Assembly (NCBI RefSeq): GCF_935822925.1 | Contig: NZ_CAKXZS010000025.1 | Span: 1-64,000 of the forward strand | Direction of reading: 5' to 3' | Origin: Mesorhizobium ventifaucium | GTDB taxonomy: Bacteria > Pseudomonadota > Alphaproteobacteria > Rhizobiales > Rhizobiaceae | DNA length: 64,000 nt | Shown: one piece after another, positions 17,873 to 25,473 of the stretch | How the letters are laid out: the number at the start of each line of letters is the position of its first letter | Position numbering within the stretch: position 1 is the stretch's first letter | Position numbers and translations under genes: made by a program | The notes under the pieces: generated by a model | The model's database searches: none | Seen by the model: the letters and a program-made list of their open reading frames with translations, nothing else | Told to the model about the DNA's origin: nothing

Positions 17873-19198
17873 ATGAAATTCACCAGACGTGACGTGATCC
17901 GCACGACCGCCGGCGTGGCGGCGGGAGCCTTGGCAAGCCGCTTCGTCGGCTCTTCCGCCTTTGCCCAGGAGGGGTTGACTTACAAGCCCGAAGACGGCGC
18001 AAAGCTGCGCATGCTGCGCTGGTCGCCGTTCGTTCAGGGTGATGAAGACCAATGGCTGGCCAACACCAAGCGGTTCACCGAGGCGACAGGCGTCGAGGTC
18101 CGTGTCGACAAGGAAAGCTGGGAGGACATTCGCCCCAAGGCGGCGGTTGCCGCCAATGTCGGCTCCGGTCCAGATCTCATGTTGGTCTGGTTCGACGATC
18201 CGCACCAGTACCCCGACAAGCTGCACGACGTGACGGAACTGGGTGAGTATCTCGGCACGAAATATGGCGGCTGGCACGACGGACCAAAGCAATATGCGAC
18301 GCGCGAGGGAAAATTCCTCGGCCTGCCCCTGGCCACCATCGGCAATGCCATCGTCTATCGGGAAAGCTGGGTGAAGGAGGCTGGCTTCTCCGAGTTTCCG
18401 AAGGACACCGCGGGCTTCCTCGAGCTTTGCAAGGCCTTGCAGGCGAAGGGCCATCCGGCCGGTTTCACACACGGCCATGGCGTCGGCGACGGCAACAACT
18501 ATGCTCACTGGCTGCTTTGGAGCCATGGCGGCCAGATGGTCGACGAGAGCGGAAAGGTGATGATCAACAGCCCCGAGACGCTCAAGGCGATCGAATACGC
18601 GCAGGAACTCTACAAAACCTTCATCCCCGGCACCGAAAGCTGGCTCGACGTGAACAACAACCGCGCCTTCCTGGCCGGCGAACTGGGCGTCATCGCCAAC
18701 GGCATTTCCGTGTATAACACGGCCAAGACCAACAAGGACAATGATCCGAAACTGGCTGAAATCGCCAAGGACATGCGCACGACCAGCCTGCCGATCGGTC
18801 CCGTCGGAAAATCGGTCGAGCTGTTCCAGGTGACCACGGCCGTGATCTTCGACTACACGCCCTACCCCAACGCGGCCAAGGCCTATCTGCAGTTCATGTT
18901 CGAGGAACAGCAAATGGCGGAGTGGATCACCTCCTCGGCCGGCTATTGCTGCCAGACACTCAAAGCCTTCGAGAACAATCCGGTGTGGACGGCCGACCCG
19001 AACAATGCCGCTTACGCCAAGGCCTCGGCGACGCTGCGTCCCAATGGCTATGCCGGGCCGCTCGGCTATGCCTCGGCGGCGACCATGGCCGACTACGTCC
19101 TGGTCGACATGTTCGCCAAGGCGGTGACGGGCCAGGCGACGCCGCAGGAGGCGATGGAAGAGGCGGAGAAACGCGCCAACCGCTACTATCGCGTTTGA
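17873..19198 (+). CDS. Sugar ABC transporter substrate-binding protein
   Basis: A 441-residue periplasmic binding protein of the extracellular solute-binding family 1. The N-terminus MKFTRRDVIRTTAGVAAGAL is a twin-arginine-type signal ending near AFAQ, which suggests folded export through Tat. The mature part shows the usual alternating lobes (LRWSPFVQGDEDQWLANTKR, DLMLVWFDDPHQYP). The GAGGAAACG site precedes the ATG. The ligand is not predictable; the CUT1 context points to a di- or oligosaccharide, or a polyol. Confidence 0.93.
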   Translation: MKFTRRDVIRTTAGVAAGALASRFVGSSAFAQEGLTYKPEDGAKLRMLRWSPFVQGDEDQWLANTKRFTEATGVEVRVDKESWEDIRPKAAVAANVGSGPDLMLVWFDDPHQYPDKLHDVTELGEYLGTKYGGWHDGPKQYATREGKFLGLPLATIGNAIVYRESWVKEAGFSEFPKDTAGFLELCKALQAKGHPAGFTHGHGVGDGNNYAHWLLWSHGGQMVDESGKVMINSPETLKAIEYAQELYKTFIPGTESWLDVNNNRAFLAGELGVIANGISVYNTAKTNKDNDPKLAEIAKDMRTTSLPIGPVGKSVELFQVTTAVIFDYTPYPNAAKAYLQFMFEEQQMAEWITSSAGYCCQTLKAFENNPVWTADPNNAAYAKASATLRPNGYAGPLGYASAATMADYVLVDMFAKAVTGQATPQEAMEEAEKRANRYYRV

Positions 19199-19304
19199 TC
19201 GCAGCGCAGCCCGGCAGCCGCGACCGCGCTGCCCGGTCTGTTCCCAGAATCGCGTGGCGGCCTCCCAGGCCACCATGCCACCAGACCTTATGAGGAGCCG
19301 TCCC

Positions 19305-20255
19305 ATGGCCGTGTCGTCCGCTGCCGTTCAGCCGCGTCCGTCGATCCTGTCGCGGAGCCTGTCGCTCCTGGCCGACAGCCGCAACGCGCTTGGCTTCGGC
19401 TTCATGCTGCCGGCGGCAGCGCTGCTGCTGGTCTTCCTCACCTATCCGTTGGGGCTCGGCATCTGGCTCGGCTTCACGGATGCCCGCATCGGCCGCCCCG
19501 GTATCTTCATAGGCATCGAAAACTACCAATATCTGTCGGATGACGCCGTCTTCTGGCTCTCCGTCTTCAACACCTTGCTCTACACGATAAGCGCGTCGAT
19601 CCTGAAATTCGCGCTCGGCCTCTGGCTGGCGCTTATCCTCAATCAGAACCTTCCCTTCAAATCGTTCTTCCGCGCGATCGTCCTGCTGCCGTGGGTGGTG
19701 CCGACGGTGCTGTCGGCCATCGCCTTCTGGTGGATCTACGATTCGCAGTTCTCCATCCTGTCCTGGGCGCTTATGGAAATGGGGCTGATCGACCATCGCA
19801 TCAATTTCCTCGGCGATCCGGAGAACGCGCGCGCTTCGGTGATCGCGGCCAATGTGTGGCGCGGCATTCCGTTCGTCGCCATCACTCTGCTAGCCGGCTT
19901 GCAAACTATACCGCAGTCGCTTTACGAGGCCGCCACGCTCGACGGCGCCAGTCGCTGGCAATTGTTTCGTTTTGTGACGCTGCCGCTGCTGACGCCGATC
20001 ATCGCCATCACCATGACGTTTTCGGTGTTGTTCACCTTCACCGATTTCCAGCTGATCTATGTGCTGACCCGCGGCGGACCGGTCAATGCCACCCATCTGA
20101 TGGCGACATTGTCGTTTCAGCGCGGCATTTCGGGAGGCCAGCTTGGCGAGGGCGCCGCCATCGCGGTCGCCATGATCCCGTTCCTGCTTGCGGCGATCTT
20201 GTTCAGCTATTTCGGCCTGCAACGCCGCAAATGGCAGCAGGGCGGAGGAGACTGA
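19305..20255 (+). CDS. Sugar ABC transporter permease (MalF-like)
   Basis: A 316-residue inner-membrane permease with about six helices. The EAA loop that docks on the ATPase reads SLYEAATLDGASRWQLFRFVTLPLL. The frame is open from 19254, but the ATG at 19305 is preferred because GAGGAG lies seven bases before it and the upstream residues look like read-through. Its stop is one base from the next ATG, so the two permeases are translated together. Confidence 0.94.
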   Translation: MAVSSAAVQPRPSILSRSLSLLADSRNALGFGFMLPAAALLLVFLTYPLGLGIWLGFTDARIGRPGIFIGIENYQYLSDDAVFWLSVFNTLLYTISASILKFALGLWLALILNQNLPFKSFFRAIVLLPWVVPTVLSAIAFWWIYDSQFSILSWALMEMGLIDHRINFLGDPENARASVIAANVWRGIPFVAITLLAGLQTIPQSLYEAATLDGASRWQLFRFVTLPLLTPIIAITMTFSVLFTFTDFQLIYVLTRGGPVNATHLMATLSFQRGISGGQLGEGAAIAVAMIPFLLAAILFSYFGLQRRKWQQGGGD

Positions 20256-20256
20256 C

Positions 20257-21165
20257 ATGGCCGAGATCAAGAGCGCCGCTATCAAAAAAACCAAACGGCC
20301 GGAACTCGACGAAGGCGGCATGGGCTATCTTCAGAGCCTGCCGCGGCGCGTGGTGACGGTCTATCTGCCGTTGCTGGTGTTCGTCATCGTGCTGTTGTTC
20401 CCGTTCTACTGGATGACGATCACGGCGATTAAGCCCAATCACGAGATGACGGACTACGCCAATTTCAATCCGTTCTGGGTCGTGCATCCGACCTTCGAGC
20501 ACATCCGCTATCTCTTGTTCGACACGTCCTATCCGGGCTGGCTGCTCAACACGATCATCATCTCCACCGCCGCCACGTTCCTGTCGCTGCTGGCTGCGGT
20601 GTTCGCGGCCTATGCGATCGAACGGCTGCGGTTTTCCGGGGCGCGGCAGGTCGGGCTGGCGATCTTCCTCGCCTATCTCGTGCCGCCTTCGATCCTGTTC
20701 ATCCCGCTGTCGGTGATGGTGTTCAACCTTGGGCTTTACGACACCCCCTTCGCGCTCATCCTCACCTACCCGACCTTCCTGGTGCCGTTCTGCACCTGGC
20801 TGCTGATGGGTTACTTCCGTTCCATCCCGTTCGAACTGGAAGAATGCGCGCTCATCGACGGGGCGAGCCGCTGGCAGATCCTCGTGAAGATCGTGCTGCC
20901 GCTGTCGGTGCCTGGCCTGATTTCGGCCGGCATATTCGCATTCACCCTGTCCTGGAACGAATTCATCTATGCGCTGACGTTCATCCAGTCGTCCGAAAAC
21001 AAGACGGTGCCGGTCGGGGTGCTCACGGAGCTTGTCCGCTCCGACGTCTATGAGTGGGGAGCGCTGATGGCTGGAGCCCTGATCGGCTCGCTGCCGGTGG
21101 TGGTGCTCTATTCGTTCTTCGTCGAGCACTACGTTTCCTCGATGACCGGAGCGGTGAAGGAATAA
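20257..21165 (+). CDS. Sugar ABC transporter permease (MalG-like)
   Basis: A 302-residue inner-membrane permease, the partner of the preceding one. It begins with a charged cytoplasmic segment, then PLLVFVIVLLFPFYWMTITA as the first helix. The EAA loop reads FELEECALIDGASRWQILVK. The start at 20257 has GGAGG upstream. It closes the operon, and the palindromic repeat at 21209-21390 follows 44 bases later. No sugar-catabolic gene accompanies the transporter. Confidence 0.94.
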   Translation: MAEIKSAAIKKTKRPELDEGGMGYLQSLPRRVVTVYLPLLVFVIVLLFPFYWMTITAIKPNHEMTDYANFNPFWVVHPTFEHIRYLLFDTSYPGWLLNTIIISTAATFLSLLAAVFAAYAIERLRFSGARQVGLAIFLAYLVPPSILFIPLSVMVFNLGLYDTPFALILTYPTFLVPFCTWLLMGYFRSIPFELEECALIDGASRWQILVKIVLPLSVPGLISAGIFAFTLSWNEFIYALTFIQSSENKTVPVGVLTELVRSDVYEWGALMAGALIGSLPVVVLYSFFVEHYVSSMTGAVKE

Positions 21166-21208
21166 CGCCCTGCCGCAGTCGGCGCTCGACCCGCCGTTTG
21201 TCGAAGTC

Positions 21209-21390
21209 GGCGCCGCCCCTCATCCGCCTGCCGGCACCTTCTCCCCGTATAGTGACGGGGAGAAGCGGCTGGCTGCGGCCTCGGCACCCATTCTGCAACG
21301 CTGGAGATTGGCGAAATCCTTTGCGAAGGCATCTTTCTCCCCGTCACTATACGGGGAGAAATGCCCGGCAGGGCAATGAGGGGCGGCGCC
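21209..21390. repeat. Composite inverted repeat after the ABC operon
   Basis: The left arm at about 21215-21264 (GCCCCTCAT to GGGGAGAA) and the right arm at about 21334-21384 (TTCTCCCC to ATGAGGGGC) are imperfect inverted copies. Each has an inner hairpin of CTCCCCGT/ACGGGGAG type. The ends GGCGCC are themselves palindromic. 21343-21384 is identical to 21-62. The 70-base centre holds no gene. It may also act as a transcription end, but there is no T-run. Confidence 0.85.
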
Positions 21391-21510
21391 GACCCGGTGC
21401 GATTGCTATGCTGCAGCAGCGTTATCAATACGGGCATTGCCGCCAACCATCCGCCGCGTTATCTCAGGCGACCTTGTCTGCCTCAACTGACCTTCTGCCG
21501 GAGCCTCCCA

Positions 21511-22254
21511 ATGCCTGAAATCGTCACCGCCGCCATGCTCGTCATCGGCGATGAGATTCTGTCCGGCCGCACCAAGGACAAGAATATCGGCCACCTCGCC
21601 GACATCATGACGGCGATCGGCATCGACCTGAAGGAGGTGCGCATCGTTGCCGACGAGGAAGACGAGATCGTCGCCGCGGTGAATGCCCTGCGTGCTCGCT
21701 ACACCTATGTTTTCACGACCGGCGGCATCGGTCCGACGCATGACGACATCACCGCGGATGCCATTGCCAGGGCCTTCGGCGTGCCCTGCGACTACGACGC
21801 CAAAGCCTATGCCATGCTCGAAGCGAGCTACGCCGCGCGTGGCATCGAATATACCGAGGCTCGCAAGCGCATGGCGCGGATGCCGCGCGGTGCCGACCAT
21901 ATCGACAATCCTGTGTCGATCGCGCCGGGCTTTCGCATCGGCAACGTCCATGTCATGGCCGGCGTGCCGGCGATTTTCCAGGCGATGCTCGACAATGTGG
22001 TGCCGACGCTCAAAGCCGGCACCAGAATGCTGTCGGCCACGGTGCACTGTCCGTTCGGCGAAGGCCTGGTCGGCGGACCGCTGGGCGACATCCAGAGGGC
22101 GCATCCGGACACGATCATCGGCTCCTACCCGAAATTTGGCGACGGCAAGTTCTGGACCGAGCTGGTCGTCCGTGCCCGCAGCCAGGAAGCGCTGGACGCC
22201 GCCCGCGCCGATGTCGAGGCGATGGTCGCGGGGCTCACCAGCGCAGCCAGTTGA
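21511..22254 (+). CDS. MoCF/CinA-like molybdopterin-binding domain protein
   Basis: A 247-residue protein with the MoCF-binding fold of MogA/MoeA and the N-terminal half of CinA. MLVIGDEILSGRTKDKNIGH and the nucleotide-pterin loop FTTGGIGPTHDDIT are diagnostic. It lacks the C-terminal deamidase domain of full CinA, so nicotinamide-nucleotide deamidation is unlikely from this gene alone. The ATG at 21511 is selected; the frame stays open upstream to 21361 only through repeat DNA. The cellular role is uncertain. Confidence 0.85.
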   Translation: MPEIVTAAMLVIGDEILSGRTKDKNIGHLADIMTAIGIDLKEVRIVADEEDEIVAAVNALRARYTYVFTTGGIGPTHDDITADAIARAFGVPCDYDAKAYAMLEASYAARGIEYTEARKRMARMPRGADHIDNPVSIAPGFRIGNVHVMAGVPAIFQAMLDNVVPTLKAGTRMLSATVHCPFGEGLVGGPLGDIQRAHPDTIIGSYPKFGDGKFWTELVVRARSQEALDAARADVEAMVAGLTSAAS

Positions 22255-22255
22255 T

Positions 22256-22384
22256 CTAAAGCGCGTCGCGTCTAATAGGATTTCATGCGACACGCTTTAG
22301 GTTCTTGTCTTTATGCATGTCGTTATCCCAAAACCGCTGCGCACCCTCGTGCTCGCGGGCATGCTTTGGGGCGACATGCATTAG
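22256..22384. repeat. Dispersed mosaic repeat (GCATGTCGTTAT type)
   Basis: TAAAGCGCGTCGCG and CGACACGCTTTA form a first imperfect hairpin. The segment ATGCATGTCGTTATCCCAAA continues to GGCATGCTTTGGGGCGACAT, forming a second inverted pair. Closely similar copies are at 24665-24771 and, in reverse, at 63953-64000. It resembles the mosaic intergenic elements known in Rhizobiales. Confidence 0.8.
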
Positions 22385-22455
22385 CCGGAACCAAGCATGG
22401 TGCTGTAACGTTTCGTGCGGGCGAGTTTCGCTCGCCCGTAAATTGAGGGGTTATC

Positions 22456-23289
22456 ATGCGATTCAAGACCATCGTCGCCATACTGCAGAACGAACAGGAC
22501 GCGGAGCGCGTGCTCGAATGCGCTGTCCCGCTTGCCGACAGGTTTGAGAGCCATCTCATCGGCATCCATGCCGAAGCGCTTCCCGTCCCCTACACCTCGG
22601 CCACCGGCTTTCCCGACACCGAGTTCCTGCAGGTTTCGACCGACATGAACAAGGAGCGCGCTGAAAAATTGCGGGCGGTTTTCCTCAGGCATGTCGAGGA
22701 TTCCGGCCTGTCCTTCGAGTGGCGCAGCCTCGAGAGCTTTTCCGGAGACAGCGCGCTGACCGGCATCCCGACCGTTCGCACCGCGGACCTGATCATCGCC
22801 GCGCAGCGCGAGTCGGGCGCCGATCCGAGCGCCGACGTGGATACGCTGGTCTACGATGCCGGTCGGCCGGTGCTGGTCGTGCCGCATTCAGGCCCGCTCA
22901 TCACCAGCTTCAAGCATGTGCTGCTCGCCTGGAACGGCAGCAAGGAAGCCGCGCGCGCCGCCTTTGACGCCCTGCCCTTCATCATCGAGGCCGAAAAAAC
23001 CGATATCGTCGTCGTCGACCCGCCGGATTCGCTCGACGAGGCCCCGGAGGCAGCCGGCACCGAAATCGCCGCCGCCCTGTCCAGGCATGGCGCCACGGTC
23101 AGCGTCTCGGTGCTGCAATCGGCCGGCCTCTCGGTCGACGACGTGCTCCAGACCAGGGTTGCCGAAACCGGCGCCGACCTGCTCGTGCTCGGCGCCTACA
23201 GCCATTCCTGGCTGCGCCAGCTTCTGTTCGGCGGCGTCACCCGCACGGTGCTGCGCACCCTGCCGGTGGCAGCTTTCCTGTCACGGTAA
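22456..23289 (+). CDS. Universal stress protein with two USP domains
   Basis: A 277-residue UspA-family protein made of two tandem domains. The first begins MRFKTIVAILQNEQDAERVL. The second begins at about residue 150 with FKHVLLAWNGSKEAARA and ends with the family's ATP-loop-like block LLVLGAYSHSWLRQLLFGGV followed by TRTVL. The GAGGGG site lies before the ATG. Such proteins respond to starvation, redox or envelope stress; the specific trigger cannot be read from the sequence. Confidence 0.9.
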   Translation: MRFKTIVAILQNEQDAERVLECAVPLADRFESHLIGIHAEALPVPYTSATGFPDTEFLQVSTDMNKERAEKLRAVFLRHVEDSGLSFEWRSLESFSGDSALTGIPTVRTADLIIAAQRESGADPSADVDTLVYDAGRPVLVVPHSGPLITSFKHVLLAWNGSKEAARAAFDALPFIIEAEKTDIVVVDPPDSLDEAPEAAGTEIAAALSRHGATVSVSVLQSAGLSVDDVLQTRVAETGADLLVLGAYSHSWLRQLLFGGVTRTVLRTLPVAAFLSR

Positions 23290-23433
23290 GTCCACAAGGA
23301 CTAAGTCCACAGGGATCGCCTGCCGCCGCCCTGTCTTGCATCGCCCTTGCCAAGGCCAAGGCTTTCCAGTTAATTCCGCGCGTTCCTTCAAGTGTCTGCG
23401 CGCGTTTTTGGCGCGCTGCGGAGTGCGCAAAAA

Positions 23434-23934
23434 ATGTCCCTTCCCGAAAAGGCCTTTCCTGTTTCCTGGGATCAGTTCCACCGCGACGCGCGTGCGCTCG
23501 CCTGGCGGCTTGCCGGCGCCAACAAAGGCCAATGGAAGGCGATCGTCTGCATCACGCGCGGCGGCCTGGTTCCGGCCGCCATCATCTCGCGTGAACTCGG
23601 CATCCGGGTCATCGAGACGGTTTGCGTCGCCTCCTATCACGACTATGCCAGCCAGGGGCAGTTGCAGGTGCTGAAGGAGGTCACGCCGGCACTGCTCGCC
23701 GATGACGGCGCCGGCGTATTGATCATCGACGACCTGACAGACACCGGCAAGACCGCGGGCATCGTGCGCGCCATGATGCCCAAGGCGCATTTCGCCACCG
23801 TCTACGCCAAGCCGAAAGGCAGGCCGATGGTCGACACCTTCGTCACCGAGGTCAGCCAGGACACCTGGATCTATTTTCCGTGGGATATGGGCTTCACCTA
23901 CCAGAAGCCGATCGCCGACGACCACGCCGGCTGA
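23434..23934 (+). CDS. gpt: Xanthine phosphoribosyltransferase
   Basis: A 166-residue purine-salvage enzyme that joins xanthine or guanine to PRPP. The PRPP loop GVLIIDDLTDTGKTAGIV is complete, and the N-terminal CITRGGLVPAAIISRELGIR matches Gpt. The ending TWIYFPWDMGF(TY) is also typical of the family. The start at 23434 is preferred to the in-frame upstream codon at 23392, giving a length near the 152 residues of the enteric enzyme. With adenine deaminase and purB it is one of three unlinked purine genes here. Confidence 0.93.
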   Translation: MSLPEKAFPVSWDQFHRDARALAWRLAGANKGQWKAIVCITRGGLVPAAIISRELGIRVIETVCVASYHDYASQGQLQVLKEVTPALLADDGAGVLIIDDLTDTGKTAGIVRAMMPKAHFATVYAKPKGRPMVDTFVTEVSQDTWIYFPWDMGFTYQKPIADDHAG

Positions 23935-23974
23935 TTTGCCGCAACTGCTTTTTCTTCCGGAACATGCCGGCGAA

Positions 23975-24007
23975 CACTGCTTGCCGGCGAGCACTGCTTG
24001 CCGGCGA
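23975..24007. repeat. Short direct repeat between gpt and the Nudix gene
   Basis: CACTGCTTGCCGGCGA occurs at 23975-23990 and again at 23992-24007, separated by one base. A related GCCGGCGA lies just before. The rest of the gap (23935-24168) shows no gene. Confidence 0.7.
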
Positions 24008-24168
24008 TCACGTCTTGAAAGAGTGCCGTAGCGCACGATATTTCCTGAATCGGAACCTGGTGGTGTGGTTAACCCGTTCGTATGAGGTTTTTTACTTTTA
24101 TTGCTTATGATTAGCCGTAAGATTCACGAGACGGCAAGTGATTCTGGAGGCTGGGGCAAGCTTCTCCG

Positions 24169-24657
24169 ATGTTGACGAGGCCAGCAACGCACAACCATTT
24201 GGCCGAAAGGGTTCAGCGGCTCTTCGGCCCAGCACCGTGCCGCCTGCAGGTTGCAGCATTGCCCTGGCGCGACACCGGGCATGGCGTCGAGATCATGCTG
24301 ATCACCAGCCGCGATACCGGCCGCTGGGTGCTTCCCAAGGGCTGGCCCGAGGCCAAGGAACTGCTTTGCGAAGCGGCGGCGCGCGAGGCCGGCGAGGAAG
24401 CCGGACTGCGCGGTACGATCTCCCACCACGAAGCCGGCCGCTACTTCTATGCCAAAGCATTGGCTTCCGGCGAGGAAGTGCCTTGCGAGGTTTTGGTGTT
24501 TCCGCTGCAGGTCGAAAAGGTCGCCGGCCGGTGGAAGGAAAAGCGGTCGCGCATCCGCAAATGGGTCAGCCCCGCCGAGGCCGTGCGCATGGTCAACGAG
24601 CCGGACCTCGGCCAGATCATCGCCTATTTCTGTGCCGACCCGTACCAATTCTCCTGA
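24169..24657 (+). CDS. Nudix hydrolase, diphosphoinositol-phosphatase-like
   Basis: A 162-residue Nudix protein. The catalytic helix lies in GWPEAKELLCEAAAREAGEE followed by AGL, and the preceding TGRWVLPKGWPE is typical of the DIPP/Ap4A-type branch. It probably hydrolyses a nucleoside polyphosphate or similar diphosphate compound; the substrate cannot be fixed by motif alone. The start codon is an ATG at 24169 with weak ribosome-site support. The mosaic repeat follows eight bases after the stop. Confidence 0.87.
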   Translation: MLTRPATHNHLAERVQRLFGPAPCRLQVAALPWRDTGHGVEIMLITSRDTGRWVLPKGWPEAKELLCEAAAREAGEEAGLRGTISHHEAGRYFYAKALASGEEVPCEVLVFPLQVEKVAGRWKEKRSRIRKWVSPAEAVRMVNEPDLGQIIAYFCADPYQFS

Positions 24658-24664
24658 GCACGGC

Positions 24665-24771
24665 CTAAACCGCGACGCGCTTTAGGTTGTTGTTTATGCA
24701 TGTCGTTATCGCAAAACCGCTGCACTCCCTCGGGTCAGGCCCGAGGGCATGCTTTTGCGCAACATGCATTA
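24665..24771. repeat. Dispersed mosaic repeat (GCATGTCGTTAT type), second copy
   Basis: It has the same layout as 22256-22384: a TAAA-CGCG/CGCGCTTTA hairpin, then TGCATGTCGTTATCGCAAAA, a CCTCGGGTCAGGCCCGAGG hairpin and GCAACATGCATTA. The inner hairpin is better paired here than in the first copy. Confidence 0.82.
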
Positions 24772-24985
24772 GACTCACCGGCCAAAGCCGCGCACCTGCC
24801 GCGCATCACCGGCGATGTTCTTTGGCGAAGGGAATCGATTTGGCCACTCCAGCTTGGCATGCGTTGTCCGGCTGATATGGCCTGCACGTGGGTGAAAATC
24901 GAAATCCTGCGGGCCTTTCTATCCCCGTTATCCACATATGTGACACACAAGATGTTGGGGTCACAAAAGCTGCGTAAACGAATCC

Positions 24986-25070
24986 TTGACGGCGCAAAAC
25001 GAGTCGCCTTTTATAGGCCATGCGCTCCTGTTGAGAGCGCGACCGGAAAGTTCTGAGCCCGGTCTTTTTT
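24986..25070 (+). ncRNA. Candidate short leader or small RNA with intrinsic terminator
   Basis: TTGACG at 24986-24991 and a T/A-rich -10-like stretch near 25010-25015 (spacing about 18) look like a promoter. About 45 bases further on, two hairpins follow: GCGCTC/GAGCGC at 25022-25040 and GACCGG/CCGGTC at 25041-25064, then TTTTTT. That is a good intrinsic terminator. No reading frame is convincing. It could be a very short RNA or an attenuator remnant in the 815-base gap before nrdJ. Confidence 0.4.
25041..25070 (+). terminator. Intrinsic terminator in the gap before nrdJ
   Basis: A six-base-pair perfect stem, GACCGG with CCGGTC, encloses a 12-base loop and is followed directly by six T residues. 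The orientation fits termination of plus-strand transcripts arriving from the Nudix side or starting at the promoter-like sequence at 24986. Confidence 0.65.
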
Positions 25071-25191
25071 CCCGGATTACGTGCGTTTGGCCGCATTTCC
25101 GCCTGGCTACGAGGCCGGCGGAAGCGTTGGGATTGTGGGGTTTTTGGGGGACGAAAGGGAAAAATGTCGGACTGGAATAAATTGTCTGTTA

Positions 25192-25207
25192 ATACTATAT
25201 TTAGTGT
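25192..25207. promoter_or_regulatory. NrdR box 1 upstream of nrdJ
   Basis: ATACTATATTTAGTGT matches the known NrdR-box consensus ACACWATATWTWGTGT at 15 of 16 positions. NrdR is the ATP/dATP-sensing repressor of ribonucleotide reductase genes. The site lies about 280 bases before the nrdJ start, next to a second weaker copy. Confidence 0.75.
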
Positions 25208-25220
25208 TTGCAGGTAGGTT

Positions 25221-25236
25221 CGACGCTAGATAGTGT
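25221..25236. promoter_or_regulatory. NrdR box 2 (weak) upstream of nrdJ
   Basis: The 16 bases ending in TAGTGT match the NrdR consensus at about 11 positions, mainly in the right half. The centre-to-centre distance to box 1 is 29 bases, near three helical turns, the paired arrangement known for NrdR sites. It is followed by a small hairpin CCCTC/GAGGG. Confidence 0.5.
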
Positions 25237-25473
25237 GAAGTTCCCTCGATTGAGGGAGTCGCAAAAAAGTTTCAATTTTGAGGGACCCGCAGGGTCCGTC
25301 GGCGCGTTGGACGGCTACTTCGCAAGGAGTTCGACCAGCAGGGCGGGCGGAGCCTCGTGAAAAGGAGCCGGCCGTTTTCGAACGCCGGCAGACGGCGGAC
25401 ATGCGCGTTTCGCAATGGGGGCAGAAATCCCGTGGGAAAGGCGCTATATGTAGACAAGCAAGGGATAGGACCA

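Noticed and set aside
24780..25473. Cobalamin riboswitch before nrdJ
   Set aside because: I looked for the conserved B12-box core on both strands by eye and did not find it; only NrdR-like boxes were seen.
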